From contig NZ_QXDF01000001.1 of NCBI RefSeq assembly GCF_003550175.1, positions 124,001 to 188,000 on the forward strand: a stretch of 64,000 nucleotides of DNA, written 5' to 3'. Under the pieces are notes generated by a model. The model saw nothing but the letters and a program-made list of their open reading frames with translations, made no database searches and was not told where the DNA came from. Position 1 is the stretch's first letter. Every line of letters starts with the position of its first letter. This document shows positions 26,978-36,588 of this stretch, one piece after another. Source of the stretch: Dichotomicrobium thermohalophilum (GTDB taxonomy: Bacteria > Pseudomonadota > Alphaproteobacteria > Rhizobiales > Rhodomicrobiaceae). A program made the position numbers and the translations under genes.

Positions 26978-27397
26978 TCAGGCGTGGTGTGCAGACACCG
27001 CCTCGGCCAGTTCCCCCGCCAATTCGTGCGAAGCCGCGCTGGAGACGTCACCCATGCTCAGGATGCCGACCATGCGCTTGTTCTCATCAATGACGGGCAG
27101 CCGGCGGATCTTCTTCTCCTCCATGATGCGCAACGCGTCGCCGAGCTCCTCGTTTGCGCGGCAGTAGACGATCCCCGCGCTCATCACGTCGCGGGCGGTC
27201 ATGCTGGAGATGTCACGCCCGTCAGCCAGAGCGCGGATCACGATGTCGCGGTCGGTCACCATGCCAATCAGCCGGTCGTTTTCGCCGATCGGAATGGCGC
27301 CGATGTCTTCTTCGCGCATCTTGCGGGCCAGTTCGCTCAGGGGCGTGTCGGGGCTGACCCATTCGACGCCTTCGTGCATGGCTTCGCGTACTTTCAT
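26978..27397 (-). CDS. Tandem CBS-domain protein
   Basis: 139 aa consisting of one CBS pair: CBS1 about 8-63 (PLSELARKMREEDIGAIPIG, VTDRDIVIRAL) and CBS2 about 72-128 (MEEKKIRRLPVID, GILSMGDVSS). Stand-alone CBS pairs usually bind adenine nucleotides or related ligands and regulate a partner. The second of two adjacent ATGs (27397) is preferred since GGAGGG would be too close to the first. An inverted repeat stands upstream at 27432-27457. Confidence 0.9.
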   Translation of the reverse strand: MKVREAMHEGVEWVSPDTPLSELARKMREEDIGAIPIGENDRLIGMVTDRDIVIRALADGRDISSMTARDVMSAGIVYCRANEELGDALRIMEEKKIRRLPVIDENKRMVGILSMGDVSSAASHELAGELAEAVSAHHA

Positions 27398-27431
27398 CAT
27401 ACCCTCCGTATGGTCTAGGGGGCGGTCCGGC

Positions 27432-27457
27432 GCGTTTCGATCTGTCGGCCGAAACGC
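27432..27457. repeat. Inverted repeat upstream of the CBS gene
   Basis: Arms GCGTTTCG (27432-27439) and CGAAACGC (27450-27457) pair perfectly around ten bases. It is 35 bases upstream of the CBS start and 74 bases downstream of the BaeRF stop (minus strand), so it could be a terminator of the latter or an operator of the former. No T-tract follows. Confidence 0.4.
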
Positions 27458-27530
27458 CTTTGCCGGTCCTTCTGATGAAAGCATAACGCGCTGCAACCGC
27501 GAGGCTTTAACAACCGTCAAAGCTTCGCAG

Positions 27531-28685
27531 TCAGTAGCGGTAGAGCGCCGCCACCGGGCCCAACTGCTCGCGGACATCTTCGGGCAGCGTACGAACATCA
27601 CCGCCCTGCGCCAGCGTGCGCAGCGCCGCGAAGTTGAGCAGATCCTCATTCTCTGCGGATGCCGCGTGGTCGATGCGGATGACGCGGTAGGTCGGATCGT
27701 AGATACCCCAGACCGTCTCGCCGGCGGACACGAAGACGGTATCGACCCGGCCTTCCTCGGTGGCCTTGATAATGCCTTCGAGGTTACGGGTGACGTCAGG
27801 CACCTCGCCTTCGACGTGGTTGCGCAGCCGCTCGCGCAGTTCCGTGCGCTCTTTGGTCAGCACCGGCTCGACGACCGGCCAGGTCTTCCCGTGGAGTTCG
27901 GCTTCGCTGAGCGGGCCGGGGTCGGCGGCGACATGGTCAGGCACGACGCGGCGATATTCGAGGTGCTGCGCCAGGTAGCCGAGCGTGCGCGGCAAAGCGA
28001 TCAGGACCAGCGGCGCCTCGCTGTTCGCCAGATGCGCGTCTACCGCCTTGGCGATATCCCGGGTGTAATGGTCAAGCACGATGCTCGCGTAGTCGTCCGG
28101 GCTTTCGCCAAGCGCGGCGAATTGCGGCGTGTCGGTGCCGCCAACCTGCTGGCCACGGTCGCGCGCGTGGAAGCCGACATCCCGGTCGAATTCGGTGCGC
28201 TGCCACACCTTCTCGGCACTTTCCGGCATGTCGGGCACGCGGATTTGCCGCAGCCCCTCCTGCGTACCGTTGAAGAAGCGCGCGCCCTCCTCCGTCACAG
28301 CGAGGACATGGAAGCGGCCCTTGTCGCGCAGTATCGGAATGAGGGGGCGAATATGGTAGCGGTTGGCAACCACCGTCAGCTCGGGGACTGGCTGGGGCAA
28401 CTTCACCCAGCGTGTGCTGCCCGGCTCGATGAAGACGGCCAGCCCTTCGTCCTGGTACTGCCAGAACACATCGTCCTTGTCGCGAGCGGCGGCCTCGGCC
28501 ACCAGTTCCGCGACATCACTCTCGCGCCAGCCCGCCTGTGTCAGTTGCCGCTCCACCTCCTTCAGTCCATTCGACAGCCGGATCGGATCCTGCTGACATT
28601 CCGGGTAGGTCGGATGTGTTGGAAAAAAGAGGCTGACTCGCGGAAAGCCTTCCGACCCCGCGAGGGTCTGCAGCGTTGACGTCAT
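27531..28685 (-). CDS. BaeRF-type (eRF1-like) protein
   Basis: 384 aa. The sequence begins with a SLFFPTHPTYPE strand, has a central segment around TDTPQFAALGESPDDYASIVLDHY and a C-terminal part with TVFVSAGETVWGIYDP, a layout I recall from BaeRF proteins, bacterial and archaeal relatives of the eRF1/Pelota release-factor fold. Such proteins have been proposed to act on ribosomes under stress or against biological conflict; the GGQ-type loop of true release factors is not seen. ATG 28685 has AAGGTG seven bases upstream; a GTG at 28694 is less likely. Confidence 0.6.
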   Translation of the reverse strand: MTSTLQTLAGSEGFPRVSLFFPTHPTYPECQQDPIRLSNGLKEVERQLTQAGWRESDVAELVAEAAARDKDDVFWQYQDEGLAVFIEPGSTRWVKLPQPVPELTVVANRYHIRPLIPILRDKGRFHVLAVTEEGARFFNGTQEGLRQIRVPDMPESAEKVWQRTEFDRDVGFHARDRGQQVGGTDTPQFAALGESPDDYASIVLDHYTRDIAKAVDAHLANSEAPLVLIALPRTLGYLAQHLEYRRVVPDHVAADPGPLSEAELHGKTWPVVEPVLTKERTELRERLRNHVEGEVPDVTRNLEGIIKATEEGRVDTVFVSAGETVWGIYDPTYRVIRIDHAASAENEDLLNFAALRTLAQGGDVRTLPEDVREQLGPVAALYRY

Positions 28686-28750
28686 GTTATGCACCTTCCC
28701 GAACTGGCGACGAGAGCGTTGCTATCGAATCGTTTTTCTGGGTCGCCAAT

Positions 28751-29179
28751 TTAGGTCCGTGCGGCTTCACCTGACAAGGCCGACATGCTTTCGGTCGCCT
28801 GGCGCATGACCTCGCTGGTACCGCCCGCGGCCTTGCTGGAGAGTCGCGACAGCTCGCTAAACTCCTCCTGATAGTCCTGCGCCATGCGCCTCGAGAACTG
28901 CGTGCAGGTGTCCATGAAAGCCTGCGGCGTCTGCGTCTTGCGCAGTTGCTCCATGAACTGAGCGTCCTTCTCCAGCCGCTTGCTGACGAACTCGCACCAC
29001 TCCCGCGACGCCTCTGCGGCGGTGTGCCACATCTTCGACTGCATTTCGATCATCGATGCATTGGCCGACAGCATCGGCTGCATCATGCGTGTGAACATCT
29101 CCGGGGCGGGCTGCATAAGATTGGAAAATTGATCGAAGGGGTTGCCGTTGCCCGATTGACTCTTGTACTCGCTCGACAT
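28751..29179 (-). CDS. Phasin-like polyhydroxyalkanoate granule protein
   Basis: 142 aa, almost entirely helical and amphipathic, without signal peptide. The segments FSNLMQPAPEMFTRMMQPML, MIEMQSKMWHTAAEASREW and QFSRRMAQDYQEEFSELSRL fit the phasin superfamily. Phasins coat PHA granules and influence their number and size. It lies 18.8 kb from phaC and phaB, in the stress block, which is unusual if it serves only those genes. The 228 bases upstream carry no clear promoter match. Confidence 0.72.
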   Translation of the reverse strand: MSSEYKSQSGNGNPFDQFSNLMQPAPEMFTRMMQPMLSANASMIEMQSKMWHTAAEASREWCEFVSKRLEKDAQFMEQLRKTQTPQAFMDTCTQFSRRMAQDYQEEFSELSRLSSKAAGGTSEVMRQATESMSALSGEAART

Positions 29180-29407
29180 TCTTGCTGCTCCTGTGAATTG
29201 ATTTCAGCGCGCTCAGAGAACGCCGCAACTGCTTGATTTCGCCGGTCAAATACCAAATTCGCCTTCTGGCTGCGACATCAAGCAGGCAGACTTTCCCAGT
29301 GTTGCTGTGTCGAGCATAAACGGCGCGTTACACTGATACATTGATCCATGTTAAAACCTGCGCTTTGCAAAAATAATTCTGAATGCACCCCAACCACTTG
29401 ATCAAAT

Positions 29408-31459
29408 TCAGACATTGTCTCTCGGGATCCAGCTGTTCCAGCTTTTGCAAACCAGGCGGTGTTCGCCCTCCGCGTCGGTTTCGTATGCGTCAAGGTCGGC
29501 CCGGATGTGAAACCACTCGGGGTTTGAGGTGAGCACCGTCCGCGTGACGGTGCGCGCGCCCCAGTCGCCGCGCCGGAGACCGCGCTGCCAGAGCGTCTCG
29601 CCACGCACGGAATCGAAATCGTTGCCGCGCGATCGATACCACTCCTCGCTTTTCGTCTGCACGACAAGGTCGATATCGTCGATCCGGTACGTGCCGCTGT
29701 CGTTGACCACCTCCAGCACCGACGTATCCGTCGCGTAGTCGCGGTGGAGGGTCCAGCGGTGCTCCTCCGGTCGGATCATCGTGCGCTTGAGCGGCGGTGC
29801 GCCTTCAGCCTCTTCGAACGGCCGCAAGGCCTCATCCTCGTGTGGCCGCGCGGGGCGCTTCGGAAGCGTCAGCCTGCAGTTGTTCAGATGGACGGTGAGC
29901 CGCACCGGACGGGGTGGCGGCCAGGCGAGCGGCCAGTAGGATGTCGACAGCGACAGCCGGATGCGATGCCCGCGCGGGAACGAATGCGCAATGTCGTTGA
30001 GCTGGAGTTGCACGCGATACTTCCGGTCCGGCTCCAGCGGCTCCGGGTTCTCGCTGCTGTTGCGGTGAGTCAGGTTGAGCAGGCCGTAGGTGACGCGGGT
30101 CGCTTCGCCGTTCGGGCGGGTGTCGGAAATTCGCGCGGCGATCATCGCCACGGGCTGGTCTACCGAAACTTCCAGCTCGATAACCGGCGCGCCGAGAATT
30201 TCCATGGTCTCTTCGAGCGGCTCGCTCTCGAAGACCAGGGCCCCGCCGTCCTCCTGCCGCTGGTCATGGGCAAGGTCCGGCCCGGAAGCGTAGGAACACC
30301 ACTTGCCCGCGAACATGCCGACGGTAAGCGGTGACTGGATCGACTGGACGGTTTCCTCCAGGCGCGGCGGCATAACCGGTTGCGTCTCGGGTACCAGGCC
30401 GGCCGGGATCAGAGCCCAGTGCGTGTCAATGGTGTTCGGCGACGGCCAGTCGCGTTCGGCGACCCAACGGCCCGGACGCTCTTGATAGCTGGTCGTGGGC
30501 GGGACACTGTCCTGCATCCAAACGCGCAGCATCGGCTCGTCCATGACGCCGGTATCGGCCCCCTTGAGCCAGTGGTCCCACCAGCGCACCGCCTCCTGGA
30601 GGAAGCCAATCGCCGGGCCGGGAACGCCGAAATGCGGATAGCGGTGTCCCCACGGGCCGATCAGCCCCTTCCGCGGCACCTTCAGGTTGGTCAGAAGACG
30701 AAAGACGGCGTTGGAATACCCGTCCGCCCAGCCGCCAACGGCGAAGACCGGGCACTGCACGGCCTCGTAATCCTCGCAAATGGAGCCATGCTTCCAATAT
30801 GCATCGCGGCGCTGGTGCTGCAGCCATTTCTCCAGCCACAGACCGCTACCCTCCAGGCGCTCCAGCCAGATTTCGCGCCATCGCTCGCCCACGATCGCGG
30901 GATCGGGCGGCAGACTATTATAGGCGAACATGACGGATGCCCAGGACAGATTATCGCCCAGCAGACACCCGCCCATGTGGTGAATGTCGTCGGAATAGCG
31001 GTCATCCGTGGAGCTGAGGGTGATGATCGCCTTGAGAGCCTCTGGTCGCAGCGCGGCGATCTGGAGCGAATTGAAGCCGCCCCATGAAATGCCCATCATG
31101 CCAACATTGCCATCACACCATGGCTGTTCGGTCAGCCAGTGAATGACGTCAACGCCATCGTCCAGCTCCTGCTGAAGATATTCGTCCTTGAGCACGCCCT
31201 CGGACTCGCCGCTGCCGCGTAGGTCCACACGCACGCAGGCATAGCCATGGCCCGCCATGTACGGGTGCGTGATCGCGTCGCGGAGGGCGGTTCCGAACCG
31301 CTTGCGATACGGAATGTACTCGAGAATCGCCGGCACCGGCGCATTCTCCGACCCCTTGGGACGCCAGATGCGCGCGGCCAGGCGCACGCCATCCGGCATC
31401 TCGATAAAAACGTTTTTCTCCTCCTCCACCTCATGGGGGAGGTCCTCTGCCACCTTCAT
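29408..31459 (-). CDS. CocE/NonD family hydrolase (peptidase S15-like)
   Basis: 683 aa. Residues ~15-310 form an alpha/beta hydrolase domain with RVDLRGSGESEG, the nucleophile elbow GISWGGFNSLQ (Ser near 125) and a later Asp/His pair; residues ~340-590 form the jelly-roll domain of the S15/CocE group. These enzymes hydrolyse acyl esters or N-terminal dipeptides; the substrate here is unknown. The ATG (31459) overlaps the stop of the ATP-grasp gene by four bases (ATGA), so the two proteins are translationally coupled. Confidence 0.85.
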   Translation of the reverse strand: MKVAEDLPHEVEEEKNVFIEMPDGVRLAARIWRPKGSENAPVPAILEYIPYRKRFGTALRDAITHPYMAGHGYACVRVDLRGSGESEGVLKDEYLQQELDDGVDVIHWLTEQPWCDGNVGMMGISWGGFNSLQIAALRPEALKAIITLSSTDDRYSDDIHHMGGCLLGDNLSWASVMFAYNSLPPDPAIVGERWREIWLERLEGSGLWLEKWLQHQRRDAYWKHGSICEDYEAVQCPVFAVGGWADGYSNAVFRLLTNLKVPRKGLIGPWGHRYPHFGVPGPAIGFLQEAVRWWDHWLKGADTGVMDEPMLRVWMQDSVPPTTSYQERPGRWVAERDWPSPNTIDTHWALIPAGLVPETQPVMPPRLEETVQSIQSPLTVGMFAGKWCSYASGPDLAHDQRQEDGGALVFESEPLEETMEILGAPVIELEVSVDQPVAMIAARISDTRPNGEATRVTYGLLNLTHRNSSENPEPLEPDRKYRVQLQLNDIAHSFPRGHRIRLSLSTSYWPLAWPPPRPVRLTVHLNNCRLTLPKRPARPHEDEALRPFEEAEGAPPLKRTMIRPEEHRWTLHRDYATDTSVLEVVNDSGTYRIDDIDLVVQTKSEEWYRSRGNDFDSVRGETLWQRGLRRGDWGARTVTRTVLTSNPEWFHIRADLDAYETDAEGEHRLVCKSWNSWIPRDNV

Positions 31460-32760
31460 GTGTTCGCCTCTTCGATCGAACTGAATGCGAACGGCAGCAA
31501 GCTACAAACCTTGTCGTACTTGTGCATGAGCTCGTCTTCGCTGCCGGCGCCGAGAAAAATCTCGGCGATCTCGAAGCTGTAACTATCCTGGTAGAGCAGG
31601 TGCGAAAGACGCTGCCCCTCCTCGACCATCAGGCGGACCATCCCCTCGGGGAACTCCGCGATCACGCGCGCGATGTCTTGCGGCCCGGGCACCCTTGTGA
31701 CCACGCAGTCGTCGAAGACGCGCATCATGAACTTGCCCGCGAGGCGATGGTGCCCCTGCCGGTGCGGCATCGACGGCCTGCGGCCCATCGCCAGGTCGAT
31801 CGCGACTTTCTGGTGCGTCTCCCCGTCCACGAGCATGAACAACGGGCTATGCGACTTGGAAATCCGCGCATTAATCTCCAGCAACCAGATGCAGTCCGTG
31901 CCCGAATCCCAATAGAATTCAATGTTGAACGGCGCGTTGCGATAGCCGATGTGCTTGACCAGTTGGCAGGCGGCCTCCTTCATCCGCATCTGCGCTTGGC
32001 CCGGCAGCCGCGACGGATACTGATACCGCGCGAAGCTTGACTGGCGCTCGCCCTCGCGGACGGAGTCGATGATGCCATAGACCTCGACCTCATCCTCATA
32101 AGCGTAGCCTTCCAGCGTGCACTGATGGCCCGCCGAGATGATTTCCTCGGCGATGCAGTAGTAGCCGCCGATCGGCGCGATCTCCGGGGGCGTGTTCACG
32201 CGCTGGAGGAATTCGTTAAAGGCGTCGGCGAAATCGGCGATGTTGTCGCGGATGATGGGAAGGGCGGCGCGGAAGTCCGCCTCGTCCGCGATCTCGAAAC
32301 CGAGATAGGAGGAGTGCGCCTTGATCGGCTTGATCCAGAACGGATAGGAAAGGTTCAGGTGCCCGAGCGGGTCATCCAGGAACGGATCCACAGCAAAAAA
32401 GCGCGGCAGGAGGTCGGGCAACACTTCTTTCTGGACGCAGCGCGACCAGTATTTGTGCTCACACTTCGCCACCGCTTCCAGACTCGGCCCGGACAGCCCG
32501 AATTCCTTCTGCAACATTGGCGCGAGCGCCGAACTGGGGAAATCCCAGTACCCGATAATCGCGTCGACCGACCCGTCGAAATTGTACAGGCACGTTTCCG
32601 CAGTGCGCAGCAGCTCGTCGAACTCGATATGGCTGGAGGCCGGGCGCACGGCCTCTTCGTAGGTTAGCAGCGTGTGAAACGCATAATCCTTGGCCCCCTC
32701 CATCTGCTCAAGGAGTGCCAGATTGAATGGCTCCAGCCCGATAACGAATATGTTCTTCAT
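31456..32760 (-). CDS. ATP-grasp domain protein, possible carboxylate-amine ligase
   Basis: 434 aa. The pre-ATP-grasp Rossmann-like part (about 1-110) is followed by the ATP-grasp fold with a nucleotide lysine region PFWIKPIKAHSS (about 165), acidic Mg2+ ligands in EEIISAGHQCTLEGY, and the metal-binding EINARISKSHSP end of the domain near 305-317. Such proteins join a carboxylate to an amine or thiol at ATP cost. No known pathway enzyme is recognised. The stop overlaps the start of the CocE-like hydrolase by four bases. GGGGGTG lies very close to the ATG at 32760. Confidence 0.78.
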   Translation of the reverse strand: MKNIFVIGLEPFNLALLEQMEGAKDYAFHTLLTYEEAVRPASSHIEFDELLRTAETCLYNFDGSVDAIIGYWDFPSSALAPMLQKEFGLSGPSLEAVAKCEHKYWSRCVQKEVLPDLLPRFFAVDPFLDDPLGHLNLSYPFWIKPIKAHSSYLGFEIADEADFRAALPIIRDNIADFADAFNEFLQRVNTPPEIAPIGGYYCIAEEIISAGHQCTLEGYAYEDEVEVYGIIDSVREGERQSSFARYQYPSRLPGQAQMRMKEAACQLVKHIGYRNAPFNIEFYWDSGTDCIWLLEINARISKSHSPLFMLVDGETHQKVAIDLAMGRRPSMPHRQGHHRLAGKFMMRVFDDCVVTRVPGPQDIARVIAEFPEGMVRLMVEEGQRLSHLLYQDSYSFEIAEIFLGAGSEDELMHKYDKVCSLLPFAFSSIEEANT

Positions 32761-33001
32761 CACCCCCGCCTTACCGGTTGGACGACGATTACAGGACCGG
32801 CTGCCGACGAACCGGTGCAACACCCTTGGCTTCTCCGATCGGCAGGTAGAGGGCGTGCAGCCGATGGGGCACAAGCGCAGCGTTCAGAACTGACTGGCCG
32901 TTTCGTGAAATCATCACGAGGATCAGACATTAGCCGGGTGTTCAGCGGCATTAACAACGATCAGTGCGCCCATGCGCTAGCCAAGCCAAGGAGCCGGCAC
33001 C

Positions 33002-33775
33002 ATGGACATCGTCACGATGGGATTTCTCGCCAGTCTGGCTGCCGGTCTGTTCACCGGGGTCGGGGCGCTACCCGTATTGTTCGGCAAGACCGTCCCGCGC
33101 TGGCTGAATGACACGCTCCTCGGTTTCGCAGCGGGCGTGATGCTGGCCGCATCGTTTTTTTCGCTCATTATCCCGGGTGTTGATATCGCGAAAGAGCAAT
33201 ACGGTTACGCAGCCGTCGCTGCCGGGATTGCGGTTGTGGGGGTGGTGCTCGGCGTGGCCTTCGTGGCCGGCCTGAACCGCTGGATTCCGCACGAACATTT
33301 CCAGCTCGGCCATCAGGGGCCGGAGGCGAAAGGGCTTGGAAAAATCTGGCTGTTCATCTTCGCGATCACGATCCACAACCTCCCGGAGGGGCTGGCCGTC
33401 GGGGTGGGCTTCGGCAGCGGCGACATCGCCAAGGGTGTGACCCTCGCCACAGGGATCGGTCTGCAGAACGCGCCCGAAGGGCTGGCCGTGGCTGTCGCGC
33501 TACTGTCCTACAACTACTCCCGGCTCTATGCGGTGACGGTCGCCGCGCTGACGGGGCTGGTCGAGCCCGTCGCGGGGCTGGCTGGCGCCTATGCCGTCAC
33601 CGTTTCGCAGCTCCTGCTGCCCTGGGCGCTTACCTTCGCCGCGGGCGCTATGCTTTATGTCATCAGCCACGAGATAATTCCCGAGACGCACAGCCACGGC
33701 TTCGAGAACGAGGCGACGCTTGGTCTGACCATAGGCCTGGTTATGATGATGTTTCTCGACGTGGCGTTTGCCTGA
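33002..33775 (+). CDS. ZIP family divalent metal transporter, copy 1
   Basis: 257 aa with about eight helices. The metal-site helices read HNLPEGLAVGVGFGSGD (about 121-137) and NAPEGLAVAVALLS, matching the HNxPEG and xxPEG motifs of ZIP proteins of the GufA branch, which carry Zn2+, Fe2+ or Mn2+ into the cytoplasm. A polar loop with basic and acidic residues (HEHFQLGHQG) precedes the motif helix. AAGGAG precedes ATG 33002. It is divergent from the ATP-grasp gene. The ion is not predictable. Confidence 0.88.
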   Translation: MDIVTMGFLASLAAGLFTGVGALPVLFGKTVPRWLNDTLLGFAAGVMLAASFFSLIIPGVDIAKEQYGYAAVAAGIAVVGVVLGVAFVAGLNRWIPHEHFQLGHQGPEAKGLGKIWLFIFAITIHNLPEGLAVGVGFGSGDIAKGVTLATGIGLQNAPEGLAVAVALLSYNYSRLYAVTVAALTGLVEPVAGLAGAYAVTVSQLLLPWALTFAAGAMLYVISHEIIPETHSHGFENEATLGLTIGLVMMMFLDVAFA

Positions 33776-33842
33776 GGTTAAGGCGCGGGCGCATCTGGCG
33801 TGCTTGAGTTCATGGTCAAGTCGCTGCTTAAGGGGTGCGTTC

Positions 33843-34505
33843 ATGGCAAGAGACGCGCAAAAGCAGATGCTGGGAGCACTGCTCGACCGATACGGCCAGA
33901 CCTACGCCGCCGAGCTTGGCATCGAGATCGAAAAGAACACGCCATCGCCGCTGTTCATGCTGCTATGCGCTTCGCTGCTATACAGCGCCCGCATCCGTGC
34001 CGATGCGGCCACCCAGGCGCTGAAGGCGCTGTTCGCCGAGGGCTGGACCACGCCGCAGAAAATGGCCGACACGACCTGGGAAGAGCGGGTGAAGGTGCTC
34101 AACGCCAATGGCTACGCGCGCTATGACGAAAGCACTTCGCGGATGCTGGGCGACACCGTAGACCTGCTACTGTCCGAGTATGGCGGCGATCTTCGCAGGT
34201 TGCGCGAGGCAGCGGAACGCGACCCGTCCAAGGAGCGGCGGCTGCTCAAGGAGTTCAAAGGCATTGGTGATGTCGGCGTGAACATCTTTTTCCGAGAGGC
34301 GCAACTTGCCTGGCCGGAGCTTTATCCGTTCGCCGACAAGGCTTCGCTCAACGCCGCAAAGCGCCTGGGACTCGGCGAGACACCAGAGAAGCTGGCCGAG
34401 ATGGTCGACCGCGAGGACTTCCCGCGCCTCGTCGCCGGGCTGGTACGGATGCATCTGGCCGATGCCTACGACGACATCACCGCGGTCGCGGCCGCGCAAG
34501 GCTAG
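33843..34505 (+). CDS. Endonuclease III-like HhH-GPD protein lacking the Fe-S cluster
   Basis: 220 aa with the helix-hairpin-helix/GPD architecture of EndoIII-type base-excision enzymes: the early helix SPLFMLLCASLLYSARIRADAATQALKALF (about 35-65) and the hairpin LLKEFKGIGDVGVNIFFREA (about 135-155) followed by Asp in PFADKASLN as candidate catalytic acid. The C-terminal four-Cys cluster of Nth is absent. The substrate lesion is unknown. ATG 33843 has AAGGGG seven bases upstream. Confidence 0.75.
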   Translation: MARDAQKQMLGALLDRYGQTYAAELGIEIEKNTPSPLFMLLCASLLYSARIRADAATQALKALFAEGWTTPQKMADTTWEERVKVLNANGYARYDESTSRMLGDTVDLLLSEYGGDLRRLREAAERDPSKERRLLKEFKGIGDVGVNIFFREAQLAWPELYPFADKASLNAAKRLGLGETPEKLAEMVDREDFPRLVAGLVRMHLADAYDDITAVAAAQG

Positions 34506-34562
34506 AGCACTTTCTGCAAAAGTGGGCACCGGTTTTGCGTCAGAAAGTGCGATAAAACAATA
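34503..34562. repeat. RIME-like palindromic repeat
   Basis: Arms GCACTTTCTG (34507-34516) and CAGAAAGTGC (34541-34550) are perfect, with an inner CAAAA/TTTTG pair (34517-34521, 34533-34537). The arrangement AAAGTGG...CCGGTTTT...CAGAAA and a trailing AAAACAA resembles RIME-type repeats that occur in many copies in Rhizobiales genomes. It begins inside the final codon of the EndoIII-like gene. Confidence 0.65.
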
Positions 34563-34566
34563 ATTA

Positions 34567-34606
34567 AGAGCCTGTTCAGCGATCCGGTTTTTATTGAACA
34601 GGCTCT
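34567..34606. terminator. Hairpin between convergent EndoIII-like and ftsH genes
   Basis: Arms AGAGCCTGTTCA (34567-34578) and TGAACAGGCTCT (34595-34606), 12 bases each and perfect, flank a 16-base loop. It lies between two convergent genes, immediately after the RIME-like repeat, and may act as a bidirectional terminator or be part of a second repeat. Confidence 0.55.
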
Positions 34607-34710
34607 AGCGCGCTCTTCGATCGGTCTGAAACAACCCGGCGCTCGTCATTGCCGGACTTGCCTGTGCTCGGGCCTGACGTGGCTCTAATCGATCGAAAGC
34701 CCGCCAGCCC

Positions 34711-36588
34711 TCAGGCCGTCTGCGCTTCCGCCTCCTCGCGCTCCGTCTCTTCCTTTGGCAGCTCGAAATACTTGCGTAGCTCGTCGGCGTTCATTGTCTC
34801 CTGTTTCAGAAGCGCCTTCGCCGCCTCGTCCAGATTGTCGCGCTGCTTCTGGATGATATCCATTGTCCGGTCGAATGCCTCATCGACCAGTCCGCGCACT
34901 GTCGTGTCGATCTCGCGCGCCGTTTCCTCGGAATAGTTCTTCTGCTCCTGGGCCATCGGCAGGCCGCCGACCGACTCCTGACGCTTCTCGTATGTAATCT
35001 GGCCAAGCCCCTCGGTCATGCCGTACTGCGTCACGACCGAGCGGGCAATGTCCGTGACCTTCTGTAGGTCGTCGGCCGCACCGGTCGAGATGTCCTCGAA
35101 GAAGATGCGCTCCGCCGCGCGCCCACCGAGCAGCACGCACATCTTGTCCAGAAGCTCTTGCCGGGTCATCAGGTAGCGGTCGCCCGTGGGCCTCTGGATC
35201 GTGTAGCCGAGCGCGCCGACCGAGCGCGGGATGATCGAGACCTTGTGCACCTCGTCTGTGCCGGGCAGCGATAGTCCCACGAGCGCATGACCGAGTTCGT
35301 GATAGGCCACGCGCCGCCGCTCCTCCTCGGACAGCACCTGGTTCTTTTTCTGCAGACCGGCGACCACGCGCTCGATGGCATTGGTGAAGTCGCGCATCTC
35401 CACGGCGTCCGCGTCGCGCCGCGTGGCGAGCAGCGCGGCCTCGTTCACCAGGTTCTCAAGGTCGGCGCCGGTAAAGCCCGCCGTCAGCTCCGCGACCTGC
35501 TCAAGGTCGACATCCTCGCCGAGCTTCACCTTCTTGGCGTGCACCTTGAGAATTTCAGCGCGTCCGATCTTGTCCGGCCGGTCGACGATCACGCGCCGAT
35601 CAAAGCGGCCCGCGCGCATCAGTGCCGGGTCCAGGATTTCCGGCCGGTTGGTCGCGCCGATGATGACCAGGCCTTCCGAGGGGTCGAAGCCGTCCATCTC
35701 CGAGAGAAGCTGGTTGAGCGTCTGCTCCTTCTCGTCGTGACCGCCGCCCTGCATGGCGCCGGGACCGCCGCGCACGCGGCCGAGCGCGTCCAATTCGTCG
35801 ATGAAGATGATCGCGGGCGCTTTCTCGCGGGCCTGCTTGAACAGATCGCGTGTCCGGGCCGCGCCCACGCCGACAAACATCTCCACGAACTCGGAGCCAT
35901 TGATATAGAAGAACGGGACATTCGCCTCGCCAGCGACGGCGCGCGCGATCAGCGTCTTGCCCGTTCCCGGCGGGCCGGCCAGCAGCACGCCCTTGGGCAC
36001 ATGCGCGCCGAGGCGCTGGTATTCTTCCGGTGAGCGGAGGAAGGAAACGATCTCCTTCAGTTCTTCCTCGACTTCATCGATCCCCGCGACATCATCAAAA
36101 TCAGTATCCGTCTGTTCCTCGTAATACACGCGCGCCTTGGACTGGCCGATCTGCATCAGCCCGCCGCCCATACCGCCTCCGCGTGCCAGGCGCCGGATCA
36201 GGAAATACCAGAGCGCCAGGAAAATGCCGATGGGGATCAGCCAGGACAGGATCTGCTCCAGAAAGGTGTTCTCGACCGTCCCGTCATAGGTGACGTTCTT
36301 GTCCCGCAGCTGGCTCGCAAAGTCTTCCGAAACGCGCCGCGTGACAAAATACTCCTGACCATCGACCGGCTTTGTGAACTCACCGCGAATCGTCTCAGCG
36401 CCGACCTCAACGCTCTTGATCCGCCCCTCGTCGAGATACTGCTCGAACTGCGAATAGGGGATCTGCGCGACTGTCTGATACTGCGTGTAAAGATACTGAA
36501 GCGTCAGAACGCCGATGATTGCGACGACAAGGAAAATGATATTCCAGCGGCGCTGGCGATCCTGATCCTCGGCCTCGTTATCACTCAT
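34711..36588 (-). CDS. ftsH: ATP-dependent zinc metalloprotease FtsH
   Basis: 625 aa membrane AAA+ protease. Helix 1 about 15-33, periplasmic domain about 38-105 ([12 protein letters not shown]), helix 2 about 112-132, AAA module with Walker A GPPGTGKT (205-212), Walker [10 protein letters not shown] and the second region of homology [20 protein letters not shown], and the protease zinc site HELGH (430-434). It degrades membrane and regulatory proteins. The surroundings (stress genes, no tilS or folP) suggest an additional, specialised copy beside the housekeeping FtsH; this is inference. ATG 36588 has AAGGCG upstream; TTG 36591 is an unlikely alternative. Confidence 0.93.
   Translation of the reverse strand: MSDNEAEDQDRQRRWNIIFLVVAIIGVLTLQYLYTQYQTVAQIPYSQFEQYLDEGRIKSVEVGAETIRGEFTKPVDGQEYFVTRRVSEDFASQLRDKNVTYDGTVENTFLEQILSWLIPIGIFLALWYFLIRRLARGGGMGGGLMQIGQSKARVYYEEQTDTDFDDVAGIDEVEEELKEIVSFLRSPEEYQRLGAHVPKGVLLAGPPGTGKTLIARAVAGEANVPFFYINGSEFVEMFVGVGAARTRDLFKQAREKAPAIIFIDELDALGRVRGGPGAMQGGGHDEKEQTLNQLLSEMDGFDPSEGLVIIGATNRPEILDPALMRAGRFDRRVIVDRPDKIGRAEILKVHAKKVKLGEDVDLEQVAELTAGFTGADLENLVNEAALLATRRDADAVEMRDFTNAIERVVAGLQKKNQVLSEEERRRVAYHELGHALVGLSLPGTDEVHKVSIIPRSVGALGYTIQRPTGDRYLMTRQELLDKMCVLLGGRAAERIFFEDISTGAADDLQKVTDIARSVVTQYGMTEGLGQITYEKRQESVGGLPMAQEQKNYSEETAREIDTTVRGLVDEAFDRTMDIIQKQRDNLDEAAKALLKQETMNADELRKYFELPKEETEREEAEAQTA

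Noticed and set aside
29388-29398. FNR-like TTGATCAA
   Set aside because: The half-sites have no four-base spacer, so it is not an FNR box, and it lies at the end of the CocE gene.
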